A stretch of 51,323 bases of DNA from a virus. Made by a program: the position numbers and the translations under genes. Numbering within the stretch: the first letter of the stretch is position 1; every line of letters begins with the position of its first letter. Under the pieces are notes generated by a model. The model was not told the DNA's origin. It made no database searches and saw only the letters and a list, made by a program, of their open reading frames with translations. Where the stretch lies: the IMG/VR virus record IMGVR_UViG_3300010885_021982, positions 1-51,323 of that record. One strand, written 5' to 3'. This document shows positions 39,047-47,821 of the stretch, in pieces.

Positions 39047-41862
39047 TATGCATATGCCTGAGCGTAATTACCGTACCAGCTTGTACCGTCTGATACAAAC
39101 GATAAGATGTCCCAGCGAGACGCTGTAGTTGTGATTGTTGGAGCCGTAGCTGCTGGCCATTTTACCGATGTAAACGTACTAGTAAAGCTACCTGTTCCTG
39201 TGCTCAACAGCAGAATAAACGATTTACCCGCTACCAGAGCAGGCATGGTAAATGTGCAGTTTCCGGTCAAGGTTACCGTCTGCACTGTACCGTTGGTGAG
39301 CAGTATAGTCTGAGCTGTGCTACTGTTACCGATCGCTACAACCGACTCTACATAGTTTGTGACTGTTGGGTTGGTTAGGATTTTGGCCGACAAAGTCTCA
39401 CTACCGCCCAGCGTAGCAAGCGTACCGGATGTAGGCAGCGTGATAGATGTTGCAGCTGAAACAGTGAGCGTGGTTGCAAAAGCACCTGAAATGGTAATTG
39501 TGCTTGCTGCATTATTAGCTATCCCAGTGCCGCCTTGAGCCGGTGTAACCACAGCTGCAGTGCTCAGCAGCGTTCCGCTAGTTGGAAACGTGACATCGGT
39601 TGCTGCCGAGAGCCTTCTAGTGTACGCAAAGTTGCCAACACCTGTAACAGTCATTGCTGCATTGTTTGCTATGCCCGTGCCGCCGTTTGCTGGACCTAGT
39701 GTTCCGGCTACGGTCACTGCTCCAGAAGTTGCAGTAGAAGGCGTCAGGCCGGTTGTTCCAAAAGATATAGTAGATACGCTAGAGCCAGCTGAACTCCAAG
39801 AGGGGTTTGCCGCTGCGCCTCCAGAAGTCAAGAATTGACCCGAAGTACCCGGAGCTAGTGCGCTCCATGTTGAAGCTCCACGATAAAGCACCGTGCCTTG
39901 CGTAGACGCGGTTAAAGCATTGTCTATTAACGAAGAGAGTCCTTGCCAAGACGGAGCAGTTGCCCCCGCATTGACCGCTTTAATTTGATATGCGGTGCCT
40001 AGAGAAAGAGCCGTAGTTGTGGCAGACGCCGTGTTGTAGAAAGTTGTACCCGCAGCACCGCCAGCGATGTTTGTCGCTATACCGACTGTAACACCGGAGG
40101 CTGCAGACCATTGAGGAGCCGTACCGCTTGAGGTCAAAATAGTCGTACTGCCCCCGATACCAAGTTTAGACAAAGCGGTGCCGGTTGAGAAGTACAGGAG
40201 ATCACCAGCAGTATAGGCCGCTAAACCTGTGCCGCCACTAGTGCTGATAAGAGTGCCTGCTACAGTTACGATTCCTGAACTCGCTGTTGATGGGGTTAGT
40301 CCAGTGCTGCCGAATGAAATTGTAGATACACCGCCTCCCGCGCCGGAAGCTGCCCACGCAGGGTTTGCCGCCGCACCTCCAGATGTGAGCACGTAGCCAT
40401 TAGTTCCAGGACCTAGAGCTACCCAGCCGGTTGCATTACGGTAGAGCACTGAGCCTTGCGTAGAGGCTGTAAGCGCATTGTCGATCAGTGAAGATAAACC
40501 CTGCCATGAAGGTGCGGTGGCTCCTGCGTTGACGGCCTTGATCTGATATGCGGTACCTATGGCCAATTTAGACAACAACGTTCCAGCTGCGTAATACAAC
40601 GTATCACCCGCTGTGTAAGCCGCCAACCCAGTACCGCCGTTGCTTGTGATCAAAGTTCCAGCCAACACAACCGCTCCAGTTGTGGCAGTGCTAGGTGTAA
40701 AACCCGTTGTGCCTGCGCTGAATGAGCTCACTCCAGATGCTACTGCAGTTGTCCAAGACGGTACGCCGCCTACCGATACGGTAAGGTACTGGCCGCTTGT
40801 GCCAACGGTCAGTTTTGACAGCGTGTTAGATGCCGAGGCGTATAAGATATCTCCAGTAGCATAAGTCGTTTGAGCAGTACCGCCGGAAGTAGCGCCGAGT
40901 GTGCCTGCTAGGGTAATTGCCCCAGTCAAGGAAGTTGCAGGGGTAAGACCAGATAGTGAAGTTTGAAAAGATGTAACATGCGCAGCCCAACTAGGAGCTG
41001 TACCTGCTCCGCCTGAAGTCAAAACATAACTCGCAGTTCCTGCAGTTAGCTTTGAAAGCGCAGTAGTTGTAGAAGCATAAAGTATATCACCAACTGTGTA
41101 TAAACTCTGGCCTGTACCGCCGTTAGTAGCTGCAAGAGTTCCCGCGAGCGTGATGGCGCCGGTGCTTGCAGTATTAGGTGTGAAGCCGGTGGTTCCAGCA
41201 TTGAAAGACGTTACGCCGCCTGTAGACGCTGCCCATGTTGGAACACCGGCTGCAAGAGTCAGCACGTAGCCGTTTGTGCCAGCCGTGAGTTTTGATAGAG
41301 TATTGGTAGCAGAAGCGTAAACAAGATCGCCTGTTGCGTATGTTGAAAACCCTGTACCGCCTGAGGTGGCTCCCAAAGTGCCTGCAAGAGTCACCGCGCC
41401 GGTTGTGGCTGTAGAAGGAGTCAATCCTGATAAAGAAGTCTGGAATGAAGACACTCCAGCTGATGATCCAGCAGTCCAAGTGGGTACACCCGCTGCGATG
41501 GTGAGCACATAGCCATTTGTACCGATTGCCAGTTTTGATAGCGTGTTTGTAGCCGACGCGTAGATTAAATCGCCTGTTGCGTATGTAGCAAGTCCCGTAC
41601 CTCCAGATGTAGCTCCTAAGGTACCGGCCAGCGTAATTGCTCCAGTGCTGCTGGTGCTAGGTGTCAACCCAGACAATGATGTCTGAAACGAGGTTACACC
41701 TGTTACAAACTGCGTAACTACGCCGCTAGAGTTCTTGTAAAAGATTTTACCATCAGCGTAGTTGAGCGCCAGTTCTCCATACGCGAGATTGCCGGCCAAA
41801 GGGACGTTTGTTGCAGTGCCGCTGCTGTATACAATTAGAGGGGTATAGCCTGACTGTGCCAT
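39046..41862 (-). CDS. repeat-rich tail fibre (938 aa)
   Basis: The N-terminus 'NLAYGELALNYADGKIFYKN' (residues 24-43) is a common virion-anchoring motif of phage fibres. About seven copies of a 70-130 residue unit follow, each starting like 'SGLTPSTATTGAVTLAGTLG' and continuing 'SGGTGLATYATGDLIYASAT'. Two copies also carry 'AYQIKAVNAGATAPSWQGLS'. The C-terminus (about 840-938) is a non-repeated beta domain ending in 'SDGTSWYGNYAQAYA'. Probably a trimeric shaft. Confidence 0.75.
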   Translation of the reverse strand: MAQSGYTPLIVYSSGTATNVPLAGNLAYGELALNYADGKIFYKNSSGVVTQFVTGVTSFQTSLSGLTPSTSSTGAITLAGTLGATSGGTGLATYATGDLIYASATNTLSKLAIGTNGYVLTIAAGVPTWTAGSSAGVSSFQTSLSGLTPSTATTGAVTLAGTLGATSGGTGFSTYATGDLVYASATNTLSKLTAGTNGYVLTLAAGVPTWAASTGGVTSFNAGTTGFTPNTASTGAITLAGTLAATNGGTGQSLYTVGDILYASTTTALSKLTAGTASYVLTSGGAGTAPSWAAHVTSFQTSLSGLTPATSLTGAITLAGTLGATSGGTAQTTYATGDILYASASNTLSKLTVGTSGQYLTVSVGGVPSWTTAVASGVSSFSAGTTGFTPSTATTGAVVLAGTLITSNGGTGLAAYTAGDTLYYAAGTLLSKLAIGTAYQIKAVNAGATAPSWQGLSSLIDNALTASTQGSVLYRNATGWVALGPGTNGYVLTSGGAAANPAWAASGAGGGVSTISFGSTGLTPSTASSGIVTVAGTLISTSGGTGLAAYTAGDLLYFSTGTALSKLGIGGSTTILTSSGTAPQWSAASGVTVGIATNIAGGAAGTTFYNTASATTTALSLGTAYQIKAVNAGATAPSWQGLSSLIDNALTASTQGTVLYRGASTWSALAPGTSGQFLTSGGAAANPSWSSAGSSVSTISFGTTGLTPSTATSGAVTVAGTLGPANGGTGIANNAAMTVTGVGNFAYTRRLSAATDVTFPTSGTLLSTAAVVTPAQGGTGIANNAASTITISGAFATTLTVSAATSITLPTSGTLATLGGSETLSAKILTNPTVTNYVESVVAIGNSSTAQTILLTNGTVQTVTLTGNCTFTMPALVAGKSFILLLSTGTGSFTSTFTSVKWPAATAPTITTTASRWDILSFVSDGTSWYGNYAQAYA
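39700..41690 (-). repeat. imperfect long tandem repeats in fibre gene
   Basis: About seven copies of a roughly 220-400 bp unit with strong local DNA identity, each coding the [ST]G[LF]TP-...-AGTL segment. Boundaries are approximate. Long near-identical blocks occur around 39790-40000 and 40350-40560. Such arrays are prone to unequal recombination and change of fibre length. Confidence 0.7.
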
Positions 41863-41871
41863 GGTTGTCCT

Positions 41872-42147
41872 TTAGGTAGGTCCGTACTTGCCTTCGTACA
41901 AAGGAGACTGGTCATCATGCCCTGTCAAATCTAGATCTGGTCTTGGAGATTTTAGGACAATTTTTTCAGTCTGCCTTGCCGGCAAGCGATATGGGTCTTT
42001 TTGATCTTTGCAGCCTTCGCTGCATACAAAAAGCCCAGGAAAATTGGTGTCATTACTCATCGTGGAGTAGGCTCGCTTCATCCGGCAGCGATCACAAATC
42101 GCGATTGCCAGCGAGGAGTTTCCTAGAGTATCAAGAAATCTTGGCAT
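41872..42147 (-). CDS. small zinc-knuckle head-region protein (91 aa)
   Basis: 'AICDRCRMKRAYSTM' gives a C-x2-C pair (residues 18/21) and 'FVCSEGCKDQKDPYRLPARQ' a second (C42-x3-C46), so one zinc site. Phage structural operons carry similar small proteins; the role is unknown. Start lies three bases after the connector-like gene stop. Confidence 0.65.
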   Translation of the reverse strand: MPRFLDTLGNSSLAIAICDRCRMKRAYSTMSNDTNFPGLFVCSEGCKDQKDPYRLPARQTEKIVLKSPRPDLDLTGHDDQSPLYEGKYGPT

Positions 42148-42150
42148 ATA

Positions 42151-43224
42151 TCATCCTGTATATACCGATATGTTTGGCGCAAAGTACATTGGAGACTTAT
42201 CGCGCTCTTCCTGCTCAGCAATAAACAGGTATTTTTCAGCTTGATTTTCTAGATACGTCACGCGCCCGAGAGGCACATTGGGTAGCTCGAGAGACATTCT
42301 GTGGGACAGCATCATCACTACGGCTTCATACCAGCGTTGCGGAACTTCTAGCTCATTTGTCAAAGCTCCTACGTCCATGATCTGCCTAGAGTACCATACA
42401 GTAGCTTGGACAAAAGCATCAGAAGGGGTTGGCCACAGGTACAGTCCTGGGTTTGGTATAGTTCGGTTGAACCAGTACTGGTACGGGTTATTGGCTGTAA
42501 AGTTTTTATTCGGCAAGTTGGTGTAGTCATCACGATTCAACCGCGCCATCGGTATCTCAGTGCTGTTGTTTCCAAAATACAACTCACGAATTGCCAGCGT
42601 CGTTGTGGGTCCTGCTTTTATCCGGTAGTATTGAACGTTCTGTCCAGGATCAATATCAGTCCATATCCACTGCTTATCAGTTACAGTCACCGTACCTACG
42701 TTATTTAACGTGTTCCACGTTACGTTGTCAGAACTGTATTCAAACGAAAAAGTCCAAGAGGTAGAGCCGCCACCAGCAACATAGGGCATCACTCCAATAG
42801 AGCCGATATATTGGCTGTTGCTAGCTCCATAATTCACTGCAATCCTTCCTGCCGCTGCGCTTTGCTGGCAATACGTATCAGTGTTTCCATCTGCTACATT
42901 TGCGACAACTCCACCGGCTGAGGATGAGTACGTACCAGAAGGACGAGTCAACGTACGGTACAGAGCATTCAATACATCAATAGATCCATCAGGCAGCGTG
43001 TAGATGTACTGATCTGGGTTTAAGCCGATCACGGTCTTGTTAATTGCCCAGTAATTGATACCGATGTTGCCTAGGTTTGCCAACAAAAAGAAAAGCGATT
43101 CTCTGGCTGATATTTGCTGCTCAGAGGTCAGTTCTTCAGCCAATTTACCACACCGGCGAGCTCCGTGGTCAATCAGCGTCTGAACGTTGATTACAGTTTG
43201 ACCTGAGGTTCCAGAGTATGCCAT
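42151..43224 (-). CDS. connector-like virion protein with discoidin-like (F5/8C) insert (357 aa)
   Basis: The N-terminus (residues 1-85, 'LIDHGARRCGKLAEELTSEQ') and C-terminus ('WYEAVVMMLSHRMSLELPNV') are helical and resemble head-tail connector/adaptor proteins. Between them, about 95-225, a beta domain 'GRIAVNYGASNSQYIGSIGV ... TFSFEYSSDNVTWNTL ... YYRIKAG' resembles F5/8-type C (galactose-binding-like) folds. The insert would be exposed on the particle. A plain structural protein is the alternative reading. Confidence 0.6.
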   Translation of the reverse strand: MAYSGTSGQTVINVQTLIDHGARRCGKLAEELTSEQQISARESLFFLLANLGNIGINYWAINKTVIGLNPDQYIYTLPDGSIDVLNALYRTLTRPSGTYSSSAGGVVANVADGNTDTYCQQSAAAGRIAVNYGASNSQYIGSIGVMPYVAGGGSTSWTFSFEYSSDNVTWNTLNNVGTVTVTDKQWIWTDIDPGQNVQYYRIKAGPTTTLAIRELYFGNNSTEIPMARLNRDDYTNLPNKNFTANNPYQYWFNRTIPNPGLYLWPTPSDAFVQATVWYSRQIMDVGALTNELEVPQRWYEAVVMMLSHRMSLELPNVPLGRVTYLENQAEKYLFIAEQEERDKSPMYFAPNISVYTG

Positions 43225-43226
43225 TT

Positions 43227-43541
43227 TTATTCCTTACCAGCCAGGACAATTCCATCGTTGCCTTTTTTCAATTTTGCGGTTTTTGCCGAGTCACGAAAGT
43301 CTTTAGCTGTTGGAGCACCTTTGTCACCAGGACTACGCATTTTTTCACCAGACCCAGCAGCGATTCTTTCACGCTTTGCATTGATATTGTCATACAAACC
43401 TCCGTGTTTAAAATGTTTTTTCTCATCAGCTTTAGCAAAGTCTTTACCTACGCTTTGAGAAATGCCTACTTTTTTGGCAAACCCAGGATTATGCGCTACG
43501 GCTTCCATCAATTTGTGTTGAGCTGCTGATTTGCTTGGCAT
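43227..43541 (-). CDS. small basic head-region protein (104 aa)
   Basis: Lysine-rich, mostly disordered. Recognisable segments are 'MPSKSAAQHKLMEAVAHNPG' and 'GGLYDNINAKRERIAAGSGE' followed by KMRSPGDKGAPT, seen in small proteins of many environmental phage structural operons. Function unknown; perhaps an internal head protein. The ATG overlaps the preceding TAA (TAATG). Confidence 0.6.
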   Translation of the reverse strand: MPSKSAAQHKLMEAVAHNPGFAKKVGISQSVGKDFAKADEKKHFKHGGLYDNINAKRERIAAGSGEKMRSPGDKGAPTAKDFRDSAKTAKLKKGNDGIVLAGKE

Positions 43542-43954
43542 TATGCACCTGCGTAATGTTTTTGCAACTCAAGCACTACTGTGTACGCATCTCCTGCAGA
43601 CCCATCAAACGTAGTAAACGAAATTGAGCCAGTTTTACCTGCTCCAGCGTTATTTGTCAAACCGCCGATGTTGGAGTAATCTTGAGTGTACTGACTGTTT
43701 TGCGGGACAGTTTCAATTACAACTGGAGCCGTAGCCACCCAGTTCATCTGTACTTCAAGCCCATGCGTTAAAGCAGTTACTTTTAAGATGCTCACACCAT
43801 CGCAAGCTCCACTTATAACCGAGGGGTTTAGAGTTGAGGGGTTGACTTTAACAACAGCGGACTCGTTTTCAGTTGCGCTCATTGTCGCGTAAAACTTCAT
43901 GATGGCGACTCTTTCACCATCAAATATCGTTTGTGATGTAGCGGTGATAGCCAT
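43541..43954 (-). CDS. virion structural / decoration protein candidate (137 aa)
   Basis: Compact beta-rich protein (MAITATSQTIFDGERVAIMK...) with no Cys except one and a Gly/Thr-rich C-terminal half. It follows the terminator at 43966 and would be expressed by read-through or from its own start. Size and composition fit a head decoration or minor capsid protein; inferred. Confidence 0.55.
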   Translation of the reverse strand: MAITATSQTIFDGERVAIMKFYATMSATENESAVVKVNPSTLNPSVISGACDGVSILKVTALTHGLEVQMNWVATAPVVIETVPQNSQYTQDYSNIGGLTNNAGAGKTGSISFTTFDGSAGDAYTVVLELQKHYAGA

Positions 43955-43965
43955 GTTTATTCCTT

Positions 43966-43992
43966 AAAAAGGTGGGAGCCGAAGCCCCCACC
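43966..43992 (-). terminator. strong intrinsic terminator with UUCG tetraloop
   Basis: On the minus strand GGTGGGGGC (43992-43984), loop TTCG, GCTCCCACC (43979-43971), then TTTTT (43970-43966). Nine pairs with one G-T wobble, an extra-stable tetraloop and an immediate T run. It lies in the 40-base gap between two head genes and should reduce expression of everything downstream. Confidence 0.88.
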
Positions 43993-43994
43993 GT

Positions 43995-44537
43995 TTACTT
44001 CTTGGCGCTTCCGCCACGCTTAAATGTACCAGACAAAGAGTTGATTTTGACTGGAGCGGATGGAGCTTTTTTACCTTGAGGCATTTTTTCAGGACTCATT
44101 TCTGAGTTCTTCATATCACTTTTCATGACTTTACCGCCGTCAGCGTAACAGGCTTTGCCGCCCATCTTCAGCCCTTTCATAGACTGTTGAGAGTCATGTT
44201 TTTTGTCCATGGAAGAGCCTTCCCACTCTTTCATAGACATGCCGCGTTTTTTAGCAAGCTTCTTGTCTTGAGTTTCGTCTTTTGCCGAGCCCTCAAAAGA
44301 GCCGCCCTCTTTCATGCTAGGCATACCGCCACCCATAGGAGGAGCAGAAGCAGGCATGCCGCCACCCATAGGAGGCATCGCAGGGCGAGCAGTTGCAGGC
44401 ATGGGGCGACCGCCCATGGGTTTAGCCGTAGGAGACTTAGCCGCTCGCTTGCTTGCCATCTTAATAGCAGCCAGATCGCCCAGAGCGCCCATCGCGCCTC
44501 CGTCGGCCATTTTTTTCATCGGTTTAAATTCAGCCAT
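43995..44537 (-). CDS. disordered Met/Gly/Lys-rich head-region protein (180 aa)
   Basis: Very low complexity: '[20 protein letters not shown]' type repeats (residues 45-75) and Lys/Met-rich C-terminal half with '[15 protein letters not shown]'. About 15% methionine, no predicted fold. Phage head operons carry similar proteins; it may be packaged inside the capsid. Ends just before the tetraloop terminator. Confidence 0.6.
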   Translation of the reverse strand: MAEFKPMKKMADGGAMGALGDLAAIKMASKRAAKSPTAKPMGGRPMPATARPAMPPMGGGMPASAPPMGGGMPSMKEGGSFEGSAKDETQDKKLAKKRGMSMKEWEGSSMDKKHDSQQSMKGLKMGGKACYADGGKVMKSDMKNSEMSPEKMPQGKKAPSAPVKINSLSGTFKRGGSAKK

Positions 44538-44548
44538 GATAGCCCTCC

Positions 44549-45523
44549 TTAGGCTTGAGTCACACCAAGAGCCCCGACGCGGGTTGCGTTAGGACCAACG
44601 GCGATAGCGGGGAGCAAAATGCCGGCAACAGTGCGAACAATGCCGTCTGAAGCAGTTGCAGGGGTATAAGTGCCGCGAACGTCGCCCGTAGCTGATGTTG
44701 CAGTTGCAGTGTCAGCGACAACGAATGCACCACCATCTTGCGCCAAAGCGTTGTTGCTTTTAACGGTACCGAGATATGCGATGTTGGTGACGCGAACTGG
44801 AAAACCCAACTTGTCGCTTGTGCCTATGACTACAGTAGTTGCGGAGCCAGCGATTGTAGCCCCTGTGATTTGGTAGAAGGCTTTTGCGCCGGTCACTGCG
44901 GTTCCTGCAACAGCAACCGTGATCAACTCACTCATAGCTTGACCATAATAGTCATAGCCTGAAACTGTAAAAGCACGGGCAGTTGTTGCGCAGTTAACTT
45001 TAACAGCACGAGGACAATCCAGTTGGATTACTGTTGTGCCGTCCTGACGAACAACCGATTTAGTAGAGGTGCCTGCAGTCAAAGTGACTGAGCCAGCGCC
45101 AGCAGCGGTTTGAGATGCAGCGATGTTGTTGGTGACTGCGGCTTGAGGAATGACATCCCAAACATAGATACGACCCAAAGGACCAACGCCCAAATCCATA
45201 GGGGCAGGGTCTTCAAGCGGGATATTGCCGTGCATCGTTAATGCAGTTGTATTTGCAACGTTGATCGCTTGATTCAAAGTGTAGGTGCCAGCGCCGCCGG
45301 TGCCTGTGACAAAAGCCGTAACGTAGGTTCCGTCTGTGACGCTAGAGCCGTCAACATACATACCTACAACGATCTGAGAGCCTTGGCTCAAAGAAACGAT
45401 GGTGAGAGTTGAAGAGGAAACACCGCCTGTGCCGCCGATAGCGGTTGCAGTGTAGGGTCGGATACCCGTACCCATGAAAGTCTGTGCGGAACCTAAAAAC
45501 AGGTCATCTGAAAATTGAGGCAT
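44549..45523 (-). CDS. virion structural protein next to the capsid gene (324 aa)
   Basis: Beta-rich, Thr/Ala/Val-rich product. A Gly/Thr-rich insert (about residues 28-97) looks like an added Ig-like or carbohydrate-binding-like module; the remainder contains '[17 protein letters not shown]' and 'LIQ...[15 protein letters not shown]'. Good AAGGAG ribosome site. Probably a capsid-associated or decoration protein. Confidence 0.6.
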   Translation of the reverse strand: MPQFSDDLFLGSAQTFMGTGIRPYTATAIGGTGGVSSSTLTIVSLSQGSQIVVGMYVDGSSVTDGTYVTAFVTGTGGAGTYTLNQAINVANTTALTMHGNIPLEDPAPMDLGVGPLGRIYVWDVIPQAAVTNNIAASQTAAGAGSVTLTAGTSTKSVVRQDGTTVIQLDCPRAVKVNCATTARAFTVSGYDYYGQAMSELITVAVAGTAVTGAKAFYQITGATIAGSATTVVIGTSDKLGFPVRVTNIAYLGTVKSNNALAQDGGAFVVADTATATSATGDVRGTYTPATASDGIVRTVAGILLPAIAVGPNATRVGALGVTQA

Positions 45524-45568
45524 GGTGATCTCCTTCTTGAAAAGTTGGATCAGGTCTAACGATGGATG

Positions 45569-45596
45569 GGGGGATTGAGGCTCCCCCCGAAGCCTA
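45569..45596 (-). promoter_or_regulatory. alternative hairpins in the leader after the major capsid gene
   Basis: On the minus strand AGGCT-TCGGGGGG-AGCCT and a competing GGGGGG (45589-45584) with CCCCCC (45574-45569) share bases, so only one can form. No T run follows. Such a structure just downstream of the most expressed gene could protect the mRNA 3' end or limit read-through. Confidence 0.4.
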
Positions 45597-45597
45597 T

Positions 45598-46512
45598 TTA
45601 TACGCCAGGAGTGCCGAACATTGAGCGCCAGTCAGTAAAGCCGACGTCGTAACGCTCTGTCGCTTTGTAGCGCATAGAGTCAGTCTCGAAGTCACCTTCC
45701 ATGGTTTTCTCCAAAGCGCGACGCATCAAGAGCTTCATGCCCTCAGGAGCGTCGGTCTGAACCCACCAAGCGTTGGCGTTGGTCAAACGAGACAGGACAA
45801 CTGCACCTTCGTCCATCAAGCCGATAGACTTGACAGGGTTGATGTCGTTGTTGGCTGTGCCCGCACGAAGAACCGATTTCAACAGAACTTCAGCTTGGAA
45901 CACGTTACCTGGTGCGACGACCAGTTGGCGAGGTGTCAAACGGATTTTCTTGTTGTTGTTGTCGACTGCTTGACGGATCTGTATGAGCATTTGCTCAAGC
46001 GAGGTCTGTGACAAGTTAGCCGAGGTAGACAACAGGTTGCTCACGCTGCCGCTGACGATCGGGTGTGCAGTGCTGTTAAGCGCAACACCGTCACCGCCGG
46101 CATAGGAAGCATTGAAGGCGCGGTTCAAGACGTTAGCCGACAAAGTTTCTTTGGTTTCAATCAGTGATTGAGCCAAATGCTTTGCGTAAGTCTGACCGAT
46201 ACGGATGTGGTCACCGTCCTCAACCAACACTTTGGTCAGCGCGAAGGCGAGGCCATACACGTTGTACACATAGCGTTTCAAGAACAGCACGCCACCCTGT
46301 TGGTAGCTGACAGGCGAGCCGTCAGGCAACTGGGGAGCGGCACCAAAACCGTACAACACCGGTTCTTCGTGGTAATTGCGCGGGATACCCTGTTCCTCGC
46401 GGAACACCCGTGACCATTCGTCTTTACGCTGGTCATAGACTCCATCGAAGCATTCGCTGAGAATTGGTTCAACAATGCTTCTAAAGTCCGTACTTCGCAT
46501 CGGAGCTGCCAT
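45598..46512 (-). CDS. major capsid protein (Mu gpT-like, HK97 fold)
   Basis: Main shell protein. Family-like segments: 'GVLFLKRYVYNVYGLAFALT' (residues 73-92), 'SANVLNRAFNASYAGGDGVA' and 'LNSTAHP' (about 120-146), 'LTPRQLVVAPGNVFQAEVLL' (about 193-212) and the C-terminal 'DFETDSMRYKATERYDVGFTD' region. The 304-residue length is normal, with no fused protease. Strong ribosome site GGAGGAG. Neighbours (scaffold candidate, decoration-like proteins) agree. Confidence 0.88.
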   Translation of the reverse strand: MAAPMRSTDFRSIVEPILSECFDGVYDQRKDEWSRVFREEQGIPRNYHEEPVLYGFGAAPQLPDGSPVSYQQGGVLFLKRYVYNVYGLAFALTKVLVEDGDHIRIGQTYAKHLAQSLIETKETLSANVLNRAFNASYAGGDGVALNSTAHPIVSGSVSNLLSTSANLSQTSLEQMLIQIRQAVDNNNKKIRLTPRQLVVAPGNVFQAEVLLKSVLRAGTANNDINPVKSIGLMDEGAVVLSRLTNANAWWVQTDAPEGMKLLMRRALEKTMEGDFETDSMRYKATERYDVGFTDWRSMFGTPGV

Positions 46513-46525
46513 GGTTCACTCCTCC

Positions 46526-47140
46526 TTATACAATAGCTGTCACAGAACCGAAGTACTGAGACGAGGCGTTAACGACGCGCACGATTACAAAGGAATCACC
46601 CCATGCATTATCGGCGTACGGAGCGATATCCACAACACGCATTTGGCCTTGTGAACCGTTTGCTACAGCTGTAGACACGCCCAGAGCTGTCGAAGACAGA
46701 CCGGTTGTATTTGAGCCAGAGCTAACAGTATAGCCGGTTCCTGCGGAGAAGTTGTATTCGCCACCCAGAGAAGTCTGAGCAATGGTCGCGTCGGTTTGGA
46801 TTTCATAAACGATATTGGGGTCGTTGTAGAAATACGCATTACACGAACCGGTCTGGTAGGTTGTACCAGAAGGCCAGTAATTGCTAACTCGACGGCGGCC
46901 AGTGGTATCAGTCCACTCAACGCCAGCGAAAGCACCTGTCCAGACGCCAGTGGCCGCAGCCAGAGCGATGGTACCAGCTGCAACTGAAGTACCAGCGGTA
47001 CTGTTGTAGCGGATGGGTGCGCCTTTCAAAATGTCAGCAGCTAAACCACTGACGATGCCTCCAGCAAGCACCTGAGCTCGATCCAAACCAGACGGATGGA
47101 ACGCAGGACGCAAACCGAAGGAAGCACTTGTAGATGACAT
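46526..47140 (-). CDS. head structural protein candidate (204 aa)
   Basis: Starts 'MSSTSASFGLRPAFHPSGLD' and contains 'TGVWTGAFAGVEWTDTTGRR' and a Gly/Ser/Thr-rich beta region. Conserved-looking protein encoded directly before the capsid gene. No scaffold-like helices, so a decoration or minor head protein is more likely. Function unproved. Confidence 0.6.
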   Translation of the reverse strand: MSSTSASFGLRPAFHPSGLDRAQVLAGGIVSGLAADILKGAPIRYNSTAGTSVAAGTIALAAATGVWTGAFAGVEWTDTTGRRRVSNYWPSGTTYQTGSCNAYFYNDPNIVYEIQTDATIAQTSLGGEYNFSAGTGYTVSSGSNTTGLSSTALGVSTAVANGSQGQMRVVDIAPYADNAWGDSFVIVRVVNASSQYFGSVTAIV

Positions 47141-47169
47141 GTGTTACTCCAAAGAAGGTTTGAATCCGA

Positions 47170-47760
47170 TCAAAAGACCGGAACGGGTTTCGCCTGATTC
47201 AGCATATCTATGCCGTCGCCTTCAATTTGTCCAAGACGTCTACCGTTGCTGTCTTTTGGCATATTTTGCACTTGCTCAGCTTGAACACGGATTTTGTCCG
47301 CTTCATCCTGAGGTGCAAAGTGATGCAATTCAGCCATAATTTCCTGATAAATTTCTTCAGGAATCTTATACAGTAACATCTCGTTACAAGCCACAAAACC
47401 GGTATTTTCCCCTGCTTTAACTTTGTAGTTTTCAAAGCCAGGAACTTCTTCGATCAGGACGGGTGAGTACCCCATACGCACGCGTTTGTGTATAGGGTCG
47501 TAGCCGTTTGTGGATGAAAGCCAGACAACATGGAATCCAGGTATCGGCGGTGGTGAGGGCAGGGATTCTTGTACCCACTCGCTCCGGAACATCCTACGAC
47601 GCTCCTGGCTACTTGCTAACATATCAGAAGATGGTGCGCGTTGGCTATCCTGCGATGCGCGGGATTCACGGCCACCTACTGTCAGATCTTTTTTGAGACG
47701 CTCGTCTACCTTGTCAGTTTTGACTTCAGATAAGACTGGCGGTTTTTTCTCGTCACTCAT
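47170..47760 (-). CDS. unknown head-operon protein (196 aa)
   Basis: Polar disordered N-terminus (residues 1-60) followed by a folded part, 'PIPGFHVVWLSSTNGYDPIH' through 'NEMLLYKIPEEIYQEIMAEL'. I associate this pattern with conserved proteins between scaffold and capsid genes in related phages, without known function. First gene after the promoter-like motif at 47808-47821. Confidence 0.6.
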   Translation of the reverse strand: MSDEKKPPVLSEVKTDKVDERLKKDLTVGGRESRASQDSQRAPSSDMLASSQERRRMFRSEWVQESLPSPPPIPGFHVVWLSSTNGYDPIHKRVRMGYSPVLIEEVPGFENYKVKAGENTGFVACNEMLLYKIPEEIYQEIMAELHHFAPQDEADKIRVQAEQVQNMPKDSNGRRLGQIEGDGIDMLNQAKPVPVF

Positions 47761-47807
47761 TTTGTTTCCTCTGCCAAACTATACGTTCAGCTTTAACAGT
47801 TGATGAA

Positions 47808-47821
47808 ATTTTAACCTCAAA
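47808..47821 (-). promoter_or_regulatory. promoter-like motif before the capsid block
   Basis: Minus-strand TTTGAGGTTAAAAT matches 13 of 14 bases of the plus-strand TTTGAGGTTATAAT at 13682-13695. It overlaps the last codon of the scaffold candidate and lies in the only sizeable gap (62 bases) of the head region. Further along, TATAGT offers another -10. No -35 found. Confidence 0.4.

Noticed and set aside
39046-41862. CRISPR-like array
   Set aside because: Repeats are long, in frame and protein-coding with no spacer pattern; they are fibre modules.
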